From Candidatus Gastranaerophilales bacterium (GTDB taxonomy: Bacteria; Cyanobacteriota; Vampirovibrionia; Gastranaerophilales; Gastranaerophilaceae), in NCBI GenBank assembly GCA_928722015.1, contig CAKMWI010000009.1:46266-110265 (forward strand): 64,000 nucleotides of DNA. Reading direction: 5' to 3'. Each line of letters opens with the position of its first letter. Position 1 is the stretch's first letter. The translations under genes were made by a program, and so were the position numbers. A model generated the notes under the pieces. It was not told where the DNA came from, made no database searches, and was given only the letters and a program-made list of their open reading frames with translations. Below, one piece after another: positions 8,937 through 18,354 of this stretch.

Positions 8937-11900
8937 ATGAAAAGTAGCAGGAAAAATCAGAAAAGAGTTATTGCTTCAGCGTTAACTGCATTATTTCTAA
9001 CCCATCAATCAATGCTATTATCAGTCGCAGCAAGTGAAATAAGTGGTGTTACAGGTAACAATGGAATATTTAATATTGCACCTGGAGCAAGAATACCTGA
9101 TTCTGACATTGGATATAGAAAATATCAAAACTTCAACCTTGATAAAGGTGATATTGCTAACCTTATATACAAATACGGTAATCATGATATCGAAACCTTT
9201 GTTAACCTTGTTGATAACAAAATTAATATCAACGGGATTGTTAACTCGGTTAGAGACGGAAATTTTTATAATGGTAAAGCTGTTTTTGTTTCGCCTAACG
9301 GGATGGTCGTGGGAGCTTCCGGTGTTCTCAATGTAGGTTCTCTATCTGTTTATACACCTAATGACGTAGTTTATTCAAGATATAAAAATAACCCAACTAA
9401 AGATTTATCCACGCTCGAAAATTCTTACGGAGGTAAAGAAGTTACAATAAATGGTAAAGTCTTTGCAGCTAATGATGTGCTACTTAATGGAGGAAAAGTT
9501 ACAGTTGGTAAAGATGGTGCTGTTATGGCCGGAATTAATGAAAACAAAATGCTGGCTATGAATTCCAATGCTCAAGCTGAAGCCCTATTTAACCAACTTG
9601 TAAATACAGATAACTTGAATAAAGGTAATCAATTTGCAAGCAGCAACGGAAATGTTTACATAAAATCCAATCAAAGACTCGATGATGCTGGAGTTGATAT
9701 ATCAGGAACAATTAAAAACTTTGGTACAGGCAACACTGAAATAAGAAGTACCGGTGTTGATGGTATCAAAATTGCAGGAACAGTATCAAATGCTGATGGG
9801 CTGTTAAAAATAAATAATAACTGGGGTGATTTGAATATCTCAGGCGATGTAAAAAATAAAGGAACAACACAAATATTTAATGTTCCAGGAGAAAGCACTG
9901 TTACATTTGAAGTAAATGGGCAGAAATATTCATACAAACTTGATACAAACAATGGAACTGATATTTCTGGGAATATAGATACTATAGGAGACTTAACCAT
10001 CACCAATACAGGAGATAAAGGCTTAAATATCTCTGGAACAGTCAATAATGACGGTAATTTAAATATTCAAAACGGAATTGCTGGTTCTAACTCCACTTCA
10101 GAAATAAGAAATAACAGAACTCAAGCATTAAATATCAGCGGAACAGTTACTAATACAGGAAATGCAACAATAAATAATGATGCAAAAGGTGGACTTTTAG
10201 TTTCTGGAACCGTGGAAAATGCTGATGGTAAACTTTCTATGGTTAACAATGGTAACGAGGGATTTACTGTTACTAATTCCGGCACTGTTAATGGTATCTC
10301 TAAAGACGGTTTATCTTCTGATATTGAAATGATTAATAATAACGGTTCTTTCAACATCGATGGACAAGTCATTGGTGATGGTGGACAAATTGATCTTACT
10401 AACAATGGAACTGAATTTAACATTAACGGTACTGTTAAACAAGTTGGTAACCAATATGACGGAAGGATTTACTCTGCTGAAGATGTTAATATCACAAATA
10501 ATTCAGGTAATTTAAATATTAACGGAGACATTTTAGGCAAAGATTCTCAAAAAACTACTAACATTTTAAATAAAGGTAATACTCTAAATATTTCTAAATC
10601 CGGGAATATTGATACTTCCGGTACTCTTAATATCACAAACGAAGGTAGCGGAGGCTTTATTATTGATGGTAACGTTACCAACACCAATGAGACAATGCAG
10701 GATTCTGCCGGTGAAGGCGGCTACTATGCTGGAGACACGACTCTTACAAACAAAGTTGGGTACTTTAAAATCAATGGTAATGTTACAGGGGTTAATAACT
10801 CTAACGTGTATATTAACAACTCCGGCTCTGGTATTGAAATTAATGGAAATATCAACGCTAATGGAATCAGCCAGCGTAATAGTATTGAAGAACGTGGAAA
10901 CAATGTATATATCAATAATACCAATGGAGCTATTAACTTAAATTCTTCTGGTAGAGTTAATGCTACACAAGATGTTAACATTAAAAACACTGCTACCGGT
11001 GGGGTTAATGTTAAAGGGTTAGTTAAAGCTAATAACGATGTGAACGTTGACAACAAGAACAGTAATGTCGTTATTGGGGATAATTCGCAGAATGATAAAT
11101 ACGTTTCTGCGGGTAACGATATTAATATTCTTATTGATAAAGGCTCTTTACTCAACTATGGGGTTGAGAAAGTTTTACTGGCTGCTGATGGCGATTTATC
11201 TATGAACGTTACAGACGGGTCTATTGGACTTGAAGTCGGGGGTGGGTGTCAGGGAGCTGCTTGTACTGGCGTTGGACCTAAAGCTGATGGCTCTCGAGAC
11301 TTCACAAAATCTATTAACGCGCAGGTTAAGGGCAAAGTTAATGCTACTACTACTAAAGCTACTAAACCGGATGATTTAGTTATCAATTATGCGGCTATTG
11401 ATTCTGATATGAACATTGATGCTATTAAGGCTGATGGTAGGGTTATTCTTACTGTTGATGATGATTATGGTAATAATAATTCCGGACCTAGATATAATAT
11501 GGTTAATGTCTCTACTGATCCTAATAAGGCTAATGTTGAGGGAAAAGGCATTTCTCTTATTGCTAATGGCAATATTGGAGACATGGATAACAAATTAACT
11601 TTCAACCAGACTTCTACTGATGGCTATGCTATGGACGTTTTGGCTAATGGTGATATTGCTATGAAGGGATTAGATGACAAATACACTAATACTGAGGTAT
11701 GTGATTTAATTTCTAAAGACGGCAGCATTTACTTTGAATCTTCTGGTAATTTACATATTAAGGAGACTACGGCGGATAAAGACGTTACTATTATTGCCAG
11801 AGGTAAGGACTTAGATATTGATTATTTAGGGACTGTACCTAATATGCCTAATGATTATTTTGGACCTAATGGGGATATCAGACCGGACAGTGCTACTATT

Positions 11901-13415
11901 AAGGGCTTAGATATTAACACTAATGTTCCTGGGACTTTGGTGGATGGACCTAATGGACATGCTAATTCTGAGGTTACTATTAAGAATGTAGATGTTGATG
12001 GGAACACACATATTGTGGGAGATGACATTTACGTTGATGGTAAACATTATAACTATACGGATGCTGCATACGGGACTGTAGAGGATGATAACAGGACTAA
12101 CTCTACGGACAGTGATATTACTACAGCGCCGGTGAGACCGGATGATGTTACTGGTATTGGTAGAGAAGAGGACGAACGTAACTACTATTACCCGAACGCT
12201 GACACTGATACAGATACTGATACTGATACTGATACGGATACAGATACAGATACAGATACGGATACAGATACTGACACTGATACAGATACTGATACTGATA
12301 CTGATACAGATACAGATACAGATACAGATACTGATACTGATACTGATACTGACACTGATACAGATACTGATACTGATACTGATACTGACACTGATACTGA
12401 TACTGACACTGATACTGATACTGATACAGATACAGATACTGATACTGATACTGATACAGATACAGATACTGATACAGATACTGATACTGATACTGATACA
12501 GATACTGATACAGATACTGATACAGATACTGATACTGATACTGATACAGATACTGATACTGATACTGATACAGATACAGATACAGATACTGATACAGATA
12601 CTGACACTGATACAGATACAGATACTGATACAGATACTGATACTGATACTGATACAGACACTGACACCGATACGGATGCTGATTCAGATGCTGACTCTGA
12701 CACTGACACTGACACCGATACGGATGCTGATTCAGATGCTGACTCTGACACTGACACTGACACCGATACGGATGCTGATTCAGATGCTGACTCTGATACT
12801 GACACTGATTCAGATGCTGATTCAGATGCTGACTCTGATACTGACACTGATTCAGATGCTGATTCAGATGCTGACTCTGATACTGACACTGACACTGACA
12901 CCGATTCAGATGCTGATTCAGATGCTGACTCTGATACTGACACTGACACCGATACGGATGCTGATTCAGATGCTGACTCTGATACTGACACTGACACTGA
13001 CACCGATACGGATGCTGATGATACCATTACCAACACAGATGGAAGTATTATGTACATTCAAAGAAAAATCTTGGATGACAGTGTAGAATCTGTTGATAAA
13101 CGACAATTTATGAGATATCAAGTTGCCGATAACAAAAATCCAATAGCAATAGAGCAAACAAATGGAGTACAGTCTTTACTAGATGTTTCCAGAGGTGGAA
13201 TTTCTGTAACACATAACAACGAATTAAAAGTTGGAGACGTAATACCTGTACATATTGCATACGGGGGCTTAGATATAAAGGCTGATGTTAAAGTCGTTTC
13301 AGCAACATCACATCGTGCCGGAGCAATGTTTGTAAATCTTGACCAAGGAACTGCAAATCAACTTCTATATCTAAATATGATTTTGGATGATGTAAATAAT
13401 CTTTCAAAAAAATAA
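8937..13415 (+). CDS. Giant adhesin A: TPS/FxxPxG domain, beta-helix repeats, Thr-Asp stalk, PilZ domain
   Basis: 1492 residues from the ATG at 8937. I prefer this to the ATG at 8919 because AAAGGG lies about 9 nt upstream and the sequence KSSRKNQKRVIAS matches the start of adhesin B. The signal peptide spans about residues 1-32 (cleavage near SVAASEIS). The TPS-like haemagglutinin domain spans about 33-200 and includes FVSPNG, the FxxPxG signature of LktA-type filamentous adhesins. Asn/Gly-rich beta-helix repeats (LNISGTV-type) run from about 200 to 678. A block of about 409 residues shared with adhesins B and C follows (about 679-1088) and contains a Cys-rich GGGCQGAACTG. A Thr-Asp stalk with Ala/Ser-Asp variants spans about 1089-1360. 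A PilZ domain follows, with RQFMR (RxxxR) and DVSRGG (DxSxxG). It is presumably exported to the cell surface. No TpsB partner is encoded here, so the export route is open. Confidence 0.85.
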   Translation: MKSSRKNQKRVIASALTALFLTHQSMLLSVAASEISGVTGNNGIFNIAPGARIPDSDIGYRKYQNFNLDKGDIANLIYKYGNHDIETFVNLVDNKININGIVNSVRDGNFYNGKAVFVSPNGMVVGASGVLNVGSLSVYTPNDVVYSRYKNNPTKDLSTLENSYGGKEVTINGKVFAANDVLLNGGKVTVGKDGAVMAGINENKMLAMNSNAQAEALFNQLVNTDNLNKGNQFASSNGNVYIKSNQRLDDAGVDISGTIKNFGTGNTEIRSTGVDGIKIAGTVSNADGLLKINNNWGDLNISGDVKNKGTTQIFNVPGESTVTFEVNGQKYSYKLDTNNGTDISGNIDTIGDLTITNTGDKGLNISGTVNNDGNLNIQNGIAGSNSTSEIRNNRTQALNISGTVTNTGNATINNDAKGGLLVSGTVENADGKLSMVNNGNEGFTVTNSGTVNGISKDGLSSDIEMINNNGSFNIDGQVIGDGGQIDLTNNGTEFNINGTVKQVGNQYDGRIYSAEDVNITNNSGNLNINGDILGKDSQKTTNILNKGNTLNISKSGNIDTSGTLNITNEGSGGFIIDGNVTNTNETMQDSAGEGGYYAGDTTLTNKVGYFKINGNVTGVNNSNVYINNSGSGIEINGNINANGISQRNSIEERGNNVYINNTNGAINLNSSGRVNATQDVNIKNTATGGVNVKGLVKANNDVNVDNKNSNVVIGDNSQNDKYVSAGNDINILIDKGSLLNYGVEKVLLAADGDLSMNVTDGSIGLEVGGGCQGAACTGVGPKADGSRDFTKSINAQVKGKVNATTTKATKPDDLVINYAAIDSDMNIDAIKADGRVILTVDDDYGNNNSGPRYNMVNVSTDPNKANVEGKGISLIANGNIGDMDNKLTFNQTSTDGYAMDVLANGDIAMKGLDDKYTNTEVCDLISKDGSIYFESSGNLHIKETTADKDVTIIARGKDLDIDYLGTVPNMPNDYFGPNGDIRPDSATIKGLDINTNVPGTLVDGPNGHANSEVTIKNVDVDGNTHIVGDDIYVDGKHYNYTDAAYGTVEDDNRTNSTDSDITTAPVRPDDVTGIGREEDERNYYYPNADTDTDTDTDTDTDTDTDTDTDTDTDTDTDTDTDTDTDTDTDTDTDTDTDTDTDTDTDTDTDTDTDTDTDTDTDTDTDTDTDTDTDTDTDTDTDTDTDTDTDTDTDTDTDTDTDTDTDTDTDTDTDTDTDTDTDTDTDTDTDTDTDTDTDTDTDTDTDTDADSDADSDTDTDTDTDADSDADSDTDTDTDTDADSDADSDTDTDSDADSDADSDTDTDSDADSDADSDTDTDTDTDSDADSDADSDTDTDTDTDADSDADSDTDTDTDTDTDADDTITNTDGSIMYIQRKILDDSVESVDKRQFMRYQVADNKNPIAIEQTNGVQSLLDVSRGGISVTHNNELKVGDVIPVHIAYGGLDIKADVKVVSATSHRAGAMFVNLDQGTANQLLYLNMILDDVNNLSKK
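9018..9350 (+). repeat. Long direct repeat, copy 1 (adhesin A 5' end)
   Basis: These 333 bp appear identical to 18436-18768 in adhesin C (constant offset of 9418). They encode the end of the signal peptide and most of the TPS domain. Sequence on both sides diverges abruptly, as expected for recombination or gene conversion. Confidence 0.9.
10972..12200 (+). repeat. Shared adhesin core block, copy A
   Basis: About 1229 bp nearly identical to 16121-17349 (offset 5149) and 19736-20964 (offset 8764). I saw only a handful of single-base differences, for example near 11578 and 12020. The block encodes the constant domain before the Thr-Asp stalk, while the flanking repeat regions of the three genes differ strongly. 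Confidence 0.95.
12201..13010 (+). repeat. Thr-Asp hexanucleotide array, adhesin A
   Basis: 810 bp made of 135 six-base units of the form GAY-ACN. The last third is mixed with GCT (Ala) and TCA/TCT (Ser) codons to give Asp-Ala and Asp-Ser pairs. The unit is 6 nt, so length changes stay in frame. It encodes an acidic, extended stalk similar in principle to the Ser-Asp stalks of staphylococcal Sdr proteins. Confidence 0.95.
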
Positions 13416-13437
13416 TTATAATATCAATAACAAAATA

Positions 13438-13483
13438 AAATAAATGATGCATATTGAAAATATTCAATATGCATCATTTATTT
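13438..13483 (+). terminator. Strong terminator after adhesin A
   Basis: Perfect 21-bp inverted repeat (13438-13458 and 13463-13483) with a 4-nt loop, AT-rich at the base, located 23 bp after the stop codon. Confidence 0.75.
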
Positions 13484-13631
13484 AGTTAAGATTTGTAAAA
13501 TTTTATAAATATTTATTTCATTTTGCTGAATATCTATACACAAAAAACCGTTTATTAATACATAGAGTATTCTAATATCATGCCTATGTATATAACATGT
13601 GTGCAAAAAATCAATAAAGAAGGCATTAACA

Positions 13632-13706
13632 ATGAAATATAATAACCTAAAAAATAATAAAAATAATAATAAATATGAAAGGATAGACAATGACGAGAAA
13701 AAGTAG
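13632..13706 (+). CDS. Possible 24-codon leader ORF overlapping the adhesin B start
   Basis: ATG at 13632 with GAAGG about 7 nt upstream. It encodes 24 residues rich in Asn and Lys and stops at 13704-13706, 17 bp inside the adhesin B gene in another frame. The adhesin ribosome site (AAAGGA) lies inside this ORF. It could couple translation of the two frames or be a chance ORF in an AT-rich leader; no homology is apparent. Confidence 0.25.
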   Translation: MKYNNLKNNKNNNKYERIDNDEKK

Positions 13707-16700
13707 AAAGAATCAAAGAAGAGTAATAGCTTCTTTATTGACAGGTGTATTTATGATTCAGCAGACAATGACATTGACTGTCGTTGCCAGTGAAATTTCC
13801 GGAGTTACATCAGGAGGACATGGTACATTCAATATCAGTCCTACGAATAAAGTCGGGAATATAGGTTTCAGACAATACGAAAAATTTAACCTGGACGCAG
13901 GTGATATCGCAAATTTAAATTATGCTGATATTGCCACATTTGTAAATATGGTTGATAACAAAATTAATATCAACGGTATTGTTAATACAATGCGAAATGG
14001 CAATTTCTATAATGGAAAAGCTGTTTTTGTCTCTCCTAATGGAATGGTAGTTGGAGCTTCCGGTGTACTTAATGTTGGTTCATTGGGTGTATATACCCCT
14101 TCTACTGCAAATTATAATAAACTCGTCAAAAACCAAACTGAAGCAAATTTAAATAGCATAGCAAATGGTGTAAATAATGCAGAAATCACAATTAATGGTA
14201 AAGTATTTTCTGCAGGAGATATCGACTTAAAAGGTAGTCAAGTTACAGTTGGAAAAAATGCAGGAATGATGGCTGGTGTTAATAACAATAAAATGGCAGC
14301 TATTACCAGCAGTGAACAAGCAACAGCACTGTTCAACAACTTAGTTAATACCGATAATTTAAATACAGGTAACCAATTTGCAAGTACTCAGGATGGACAA
14401 ATCGTTATAAGATCAACTTCAGGTACTGATATTCAAGGTACAGTTAAAAACTTTGCAACTGGTGCAAACAGCCAAACCAAAATTATGAACATTAATAATG
14501 CTACAAATGGCATAAAAGTATCTGGCGAAATTTCAAACGCAAACGGGACATTACAATTAAATAATAATGAAGGAGATATGAATATTTCCGGAACATTGAG
14601 AAACAATGGAACAACCAGAATCTTCAATACAATTGGACAAGCTGACGGAAATAATTCACAACTAACAATTTCAGGAAATATAGATACTCAAGGGACATTG
14701 GATATCACAAACACTGGACTACGAGGTACTGATATTTCCGGTACTGTTAATCATATAGGGACATCAAACGTTACAAATGGTTATGCTCAAAATGCGGTAA
14801 ACAATACTGCAGGTCTAGATATTTCCGGAACATTCAATACTACAGGAGACGCCACATTTACAAACTATTCAAGTGGTATTGACGGAATGACTATATCCGG
14901 AGACATCAATACAACAGGTAAAGCAACATATACAAATAATGGTGCCGGTGGTCTTAATATAGAAAATGGAGGCAATATTATTGCTTCTAATGGACTAGAA
15001 ATGCTTAACACCGGAGAAGGTGGTTTGAATATAGATGGAGCTGTTACTAATACAGGAACAGGTACTATTACTAATAAAGCAGGTGAATTAAATATTGGTG
15101 GTTCATTTACTAACACTGGAAATGCCACTGTATTAAACGATGGCACTAAACTTGCAATATCCGGAAATGTTACGGGTAAAAATGGCACTATGGATATAAC
15201 AAATAATGGTGCTGAAGGACTTATTGTTGAAGATTCAGGAAGAGTCGATACGCAAGGCTTAAATATGACAAATACCGGAGAAGGTGGTTTGAATATAGAT
15301 GGAGCTGTTACTAATACAGGGAACAGTGCTGTTACTAATAAAGCAGGTGAATTAAATATTGGTGGTTCATTTACTAATAGCAATGGCACAGCAAACCTAA
15401 CTAATGACGGAAATGTATTTAATGTAACGGGAGATATTACCGGAAGCAATGGCGTTATTAATATGACTAATAATGGAGCCGGCGGATTAAATATTGCTTC
15501 CAGTGGAGAAATAAATACACAAGGATTAAATATTACAAATAATGGTACCGGCGGGTTAAATATAGACGGAACAGTTACAAATGCTGGAGACGGAAACTAC
15601 AAAAACTATGAAGGCAGCTTCAATATTAATGAAAATGCAAAAATGAACAATACAAGTGGAACTGCCAACTATTATAATGAAGGTAACGGTCTAAACATTA
15701 ATGGAATAATCAATAATTCTGGGACCTCCGTTGTTACAAACAAAGGAGGAGATTTAAACATTGGTGGCTCATTTACAAACAGAGGTAACACAACATTCAC
15801 TAATGATGGAACAAACTTTAATGTTGATGGAACAATAACTAATCAGGAAGGTACTCTGGCTCTTGTTAATAATAATGGTGCATTAAATATAAAAGGAAGC
15901 GTTTCGAATACTGCAAATTCTACCATCACAAATAATGGTGCTGAAGGGCTAAATGTATTTGGAAGTATTAATAATGGTGGAACACTTGAAATGACCAATA
16001 GCGGTTCCGAAGGCATGAATATTTCCGGAAACATCAACTCTGATGGCGATTTGACTATGAATAACTCTGGAAATAATGGAATCAATATTGAATCTTCTGC
16101 TAGAGTTAACGGAAAAGCTAATGTTAACATTAAAAACACTGCTACCGGTGGGGTTAATGTTAAAGGGTTAGTTAAAGCTAATAACGATGTGAACGTTGAC
16201 AACAAGAACAGTAATGTCGTTATTGGGGATAATTCGCAGAATGATAAATACGTTTCTGCGGGTAACGATATTAATATTCTTATTGATAAAGGCTCTTTAC
16301 TCAACTATGGGGTTGAGAAAGTTTTACTGGCTGCTGATGGCGATTTATCTATGAACGTTACAGACGGGTCTATTGGACTTGAAGTCGGGGGTGGGTGTCA
16401 GGGAGCTGCTTGTACTGGCGTTGGACCTAAAGCTGATGGCTCTCGAGACTTCACAAAATCTATTAACGCGCAGGTTAAGGGCAAAGTTAATGCTACTACT
16501 ACTAAAGCTACTAAACCGGATGATTTAGTTATCAATTATGCGGCTATTGATTCTGATATGAACATTGATGCTATTAAGGCTGATGGTAGGGTTATTCTTA
16601 CTGTTGATGATGATTATGGTAATAATAATTCCGGACCTAGATATAATATGGTTAATGTCTCTACTGATCCTAATAAGGCTAATGTTGAGGGAAAAGGCAT

Positions 16701-18177
16701 TTCTCTTATTGCTAATGGCAATATTGGGGACATGGATAACAAATTAACTTTCAACCAGACTTCTACTGATGGCTATGCTATGGACGTTTTGGCTAATGGT
16801 GATATTGCTATGAAGGGATTAGATGACAAATACACTAATACTGAGGTATGTGATTTAATTTCTAAAGACGGCAGCATTTACTTTGAATCTTCTGGTAATT
16901 TACATATTAAGGAGACTACGGCGGATAAAGACGTTACTATTATTGCCAGAGGTAAGGACTTAGATATTGATTATTTAGGGACTGTACCTAATATGCCTAA
17001 TGATTATTTTGGACCTAATGGGGATATCAGACCGGACAGTGCTACTATTAAGGGCTTAGATATTAACACTAATGTTCCTGGGACTTTGGTGGATGGACCT
17101 AATGGACATGCTAATTCTGAGGTTACTATTAAGAATGTAGATGTTGATGGGAACACACATATTGTGGGTGATGACATTTACGTTGATGGTAAACATTATA
17201 ACTATACGGATGCTGCATACGGGACTGTAGAGGATGATAACAGGACTAACTCTACGGACAGTGATATTACTACAGCGCCGGTGAGACCGGATGATGTTAC
17301 TGGTATTGGTAGAGAAGAGGACGAACGTAACTACTATTACCCGAACGCTGATACTGATACTGACACTGATACTGATACAGATACTGATACAGATACTGAC
17401 ACTGACACTGACACAGATACAGATACAGATACAGATACAGATACTGATACTGATACTGATACTGACACAGATACTGACACTGATACAGATACTGACACTG
17501 ACACAGACACAGACACAGACACTGACACTGACACTGATACTGATACAGACACTGATACTGATACTGATACTGACACTGATACTGATACAGATACAGACAC
17601 TGATACTGACACAGACACTGATACCGATACAGATACTGACATTGATACAGATACTGACACAGACATTGATACCGATACAGACACAGACATTGATACCGAT
17701 ACCGATACGGACATTGATACTGACACAGACACTGACACCGACATTGATACCGATACCGATACGGACGATGATCCAATTATTCTTCCGGATGAAGACGGCA
17801 GCATTACTTTCATTCAAAGAAAACTTGATGACAATGATGTAGATGCTATCGATAAAAGACAATTTATGAGATTCAATGTTGCAGACAGTAATAAACCAGT
17901 TATGTTAGAAAGATCTAACAACGGAGTCCAAGGTCTAATTGATGTATCCAGAGGTGGTATAGCAGTAAGACATGATAATACTCTTAAAGTTGGAGATGTT
18001 GTTCCAGTACACCTAACATACGGAGATTTAGATATTCAAGCTGATGTTAAAGTTGTAACCGCATCAACAAACAGAGCCGGAGCAATGTTTGTAAACCTTG
18101 ATCAAGCAACTGCTAACAAGTTACTATATTTAAATATACTACTGGAAGATTCAACTAACATCTCATTTAATAAATAA
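13690..18177 (+). CDS. Giant adhesin B: TPS/FxxPxG domain, beta-helix repeats, Thr-Asp stalk, PilZ domain
   Basis: 1495 residues. AAAGGA lies 7 nt upstream of the ATG. The signal peptide spans about residues 1-35 (MTRKSRKNQRRVIAS start). The TPS domain carries FVSPNG. The beta-helix region (about 180-800) is built of repeats such as LNIDGAVTNTG and includes an internal 264-bp duplication. The constant block matches adhesins A and C (from 16121). A stalk of 69 dipeptide units is Thr-Asp with several Ile-Asp pairs near its end. The PilZ domain has RQFMR and DVSRGG. Unlike A, its N-terminal domain is divergent at DNA level from both A and C. It is the middle of three tandem paralogues, each closed by its own terminator, so each is probably transcribed on its own. 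Role: surface adhesion or filamentous fibre, inferred from family. Confidence 0.85.
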   Translation: MTRKSRKNQRRVIASLLTGVFMIQQTMTLTVVASEISGVTSGGHGTFNISPTNKVGNIGFRQYEKFNLDAGDIANLNYADIATFVNMVDNKININGIVNTMRNGNFYNGKAVFVSPNGMVVGASGVLNVGSLGVYTPSTANYNKLVKNQTEANLNSIANGVNNAEITINGKVFSAGDIDLKGSQVTVGKNAGMMAGVNNNKMAAITSSEQATALFNNLVNTDNLNTGNQFASTQDGQIVIRSTSGTDIQGTVKNFATGANSQTKIMNINNATNGIKVSGEISNANGTLQLNNNEGDMNISGTLRNNGTTRIFNTIGQADGNNSQLTISGNIDTQGTLDITNTGLRGTDISGTVNHIGTSNVTNGYAQNAVNNTAGLDISGTFNTTGDATFTNYSSGIDGMTISGDINTTGKATYTNNGAGGLNIENGGNIIASNGLEMLNTGEGGLNIDGAVTNTGTGTITNKAGELNIGGSFTNTGNATVLNDGTKLAISGNVTGKNGTMDITNNGAEGLIVEDSGRVDTQGLNMTNTGEGGLNIDGAVTNTGNSAVTNKAGELNIGGSFTNSNGTANLTNDGNVFNVTGDITGSNGVINMTNNGAGGLNIASSGEINTQGLNITNNGTGGLNIDGTVTNAGDGNYKNYEGSFNINENAKMNNTSGTANYYNEGNGLNINGIINNSGTSVVTNKGGDLNIGGSFTNRGNTTFTNDGTNFNVDGTITNQEGTLALVNNNGALNIKGSVSNTANSTITNNGAEGLNVFGSINNGGTLEMTNSGSEGMNISGNINSDGDLTMNNSGNNGINIESSARVNGKANVNIKNTATGGVNVKGLVKANNDVNVDNKNSNVVIGDNSQNDKYVSAGNDINILIDKGSLLNYGVEKVLLAADGDLSMNVTDGSIGLEVGGGCQGAACTGVGPKADGSRDFTKSINAQVKGKVNATTTKATKPDDLVINYAAIDSDMNIDAIKADGRVILTVDDDYGNNNSGPRYNMVNVSTDPNKANVEGKGISLIANGNIGDMDNKLTFNQTSTDGYAMDVLANGDIAMKGLDDKYTNTEVCDLISKDGSIYFESSGNLHIKETTADKDVTIIARGKDLDIDYLGTVPNMPNDYFGPNGDIRPDSATIKGLDINTNVPGTLVDGPNGHANSEVTIKNVDVDGNTHIVGDDIYVDGKHYNYTDAAYGTVEDDNRTNSTDSDITTAPVRPDDVTGIGREEDERNYYYPNADTDTDTDTDTDTDTDTDTDTDTDTDTDTDTDTDTDTDTDTDTDTDTDTDTDTDTDTDTDTDTDTDTDTDTDTDTDTDTDTDTDTDTDTDTDTDTDTDIDTDTDTDIDTDTDTDIDTDTDTDIDTDTDTDTDIDTDTDTDDDPIILPDEDGSITFIQRKLDDNDVDAIDKRQFMRFNVADSNKPVMLERSNNGVQGLIDVSRGGIAVRHDNTLKVGDVVPVHLTYGDLDIQADVKVVTASTNRAGAMFVNLDQATANKLLYLNILLEDSTNISFNK
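16121..17349 (+). repeat. Shared adhesin core block, copy B
   Basis: Nearly identical to 10972-12200 and 19736-20964. Between B and C the identity also extends upstream to about 15991 (matching 19606), giving about 1.36 kb shared by B and C. Confidence 0.95.
17350..17763 (+). repeat. Thr-Asp hexanucleotide array, adhesin B
   Basis: 414 bp, 69 six-base units of GAY-ACN, with GAC-ATT (Asp-Ile) variants in the last third. Its length is exactly that of the adhesin C array, although synonymous bases differ through much of the first two thirds. Confidence 0.95.
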
Positions 18178-18197
18178 TTACTAAACAACAGTTGAAT

Positions 18198-18244
18198 AAA
18201 TACAAAAATCACCATCGATTTCTTAGATGGTGATTTTTGTATTT
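18198..18244 (+). terminator. Strong terminator after adhesin B
   Basis: Perfect 19-bp inverted repeat (18198-18216 and 18226-18244) with a 9-nt loop and T-rich 3' arm, 20 bp after the stop codon. Confidence 0.8.
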
Positions 18245-18354
18245 AAATAAACATAATAGCAATAAAATCAATTTATTAAAAAAGATTACGAAAGGCTTAA
18301 AATATAATATTCACTGTATAAAATAAATATATAACCAACAAGGGGATACGAGGA

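Noticed and set aside
12142..13086. Long open frames rich in Leu/Ile/Thr or Ser/Val repeats over the Thr-Asp arrays, on both strands
   Set aside because: They are shadows of a six-base repeat, which leaves several frames open by necessity; they have no ribosome sites or domains.
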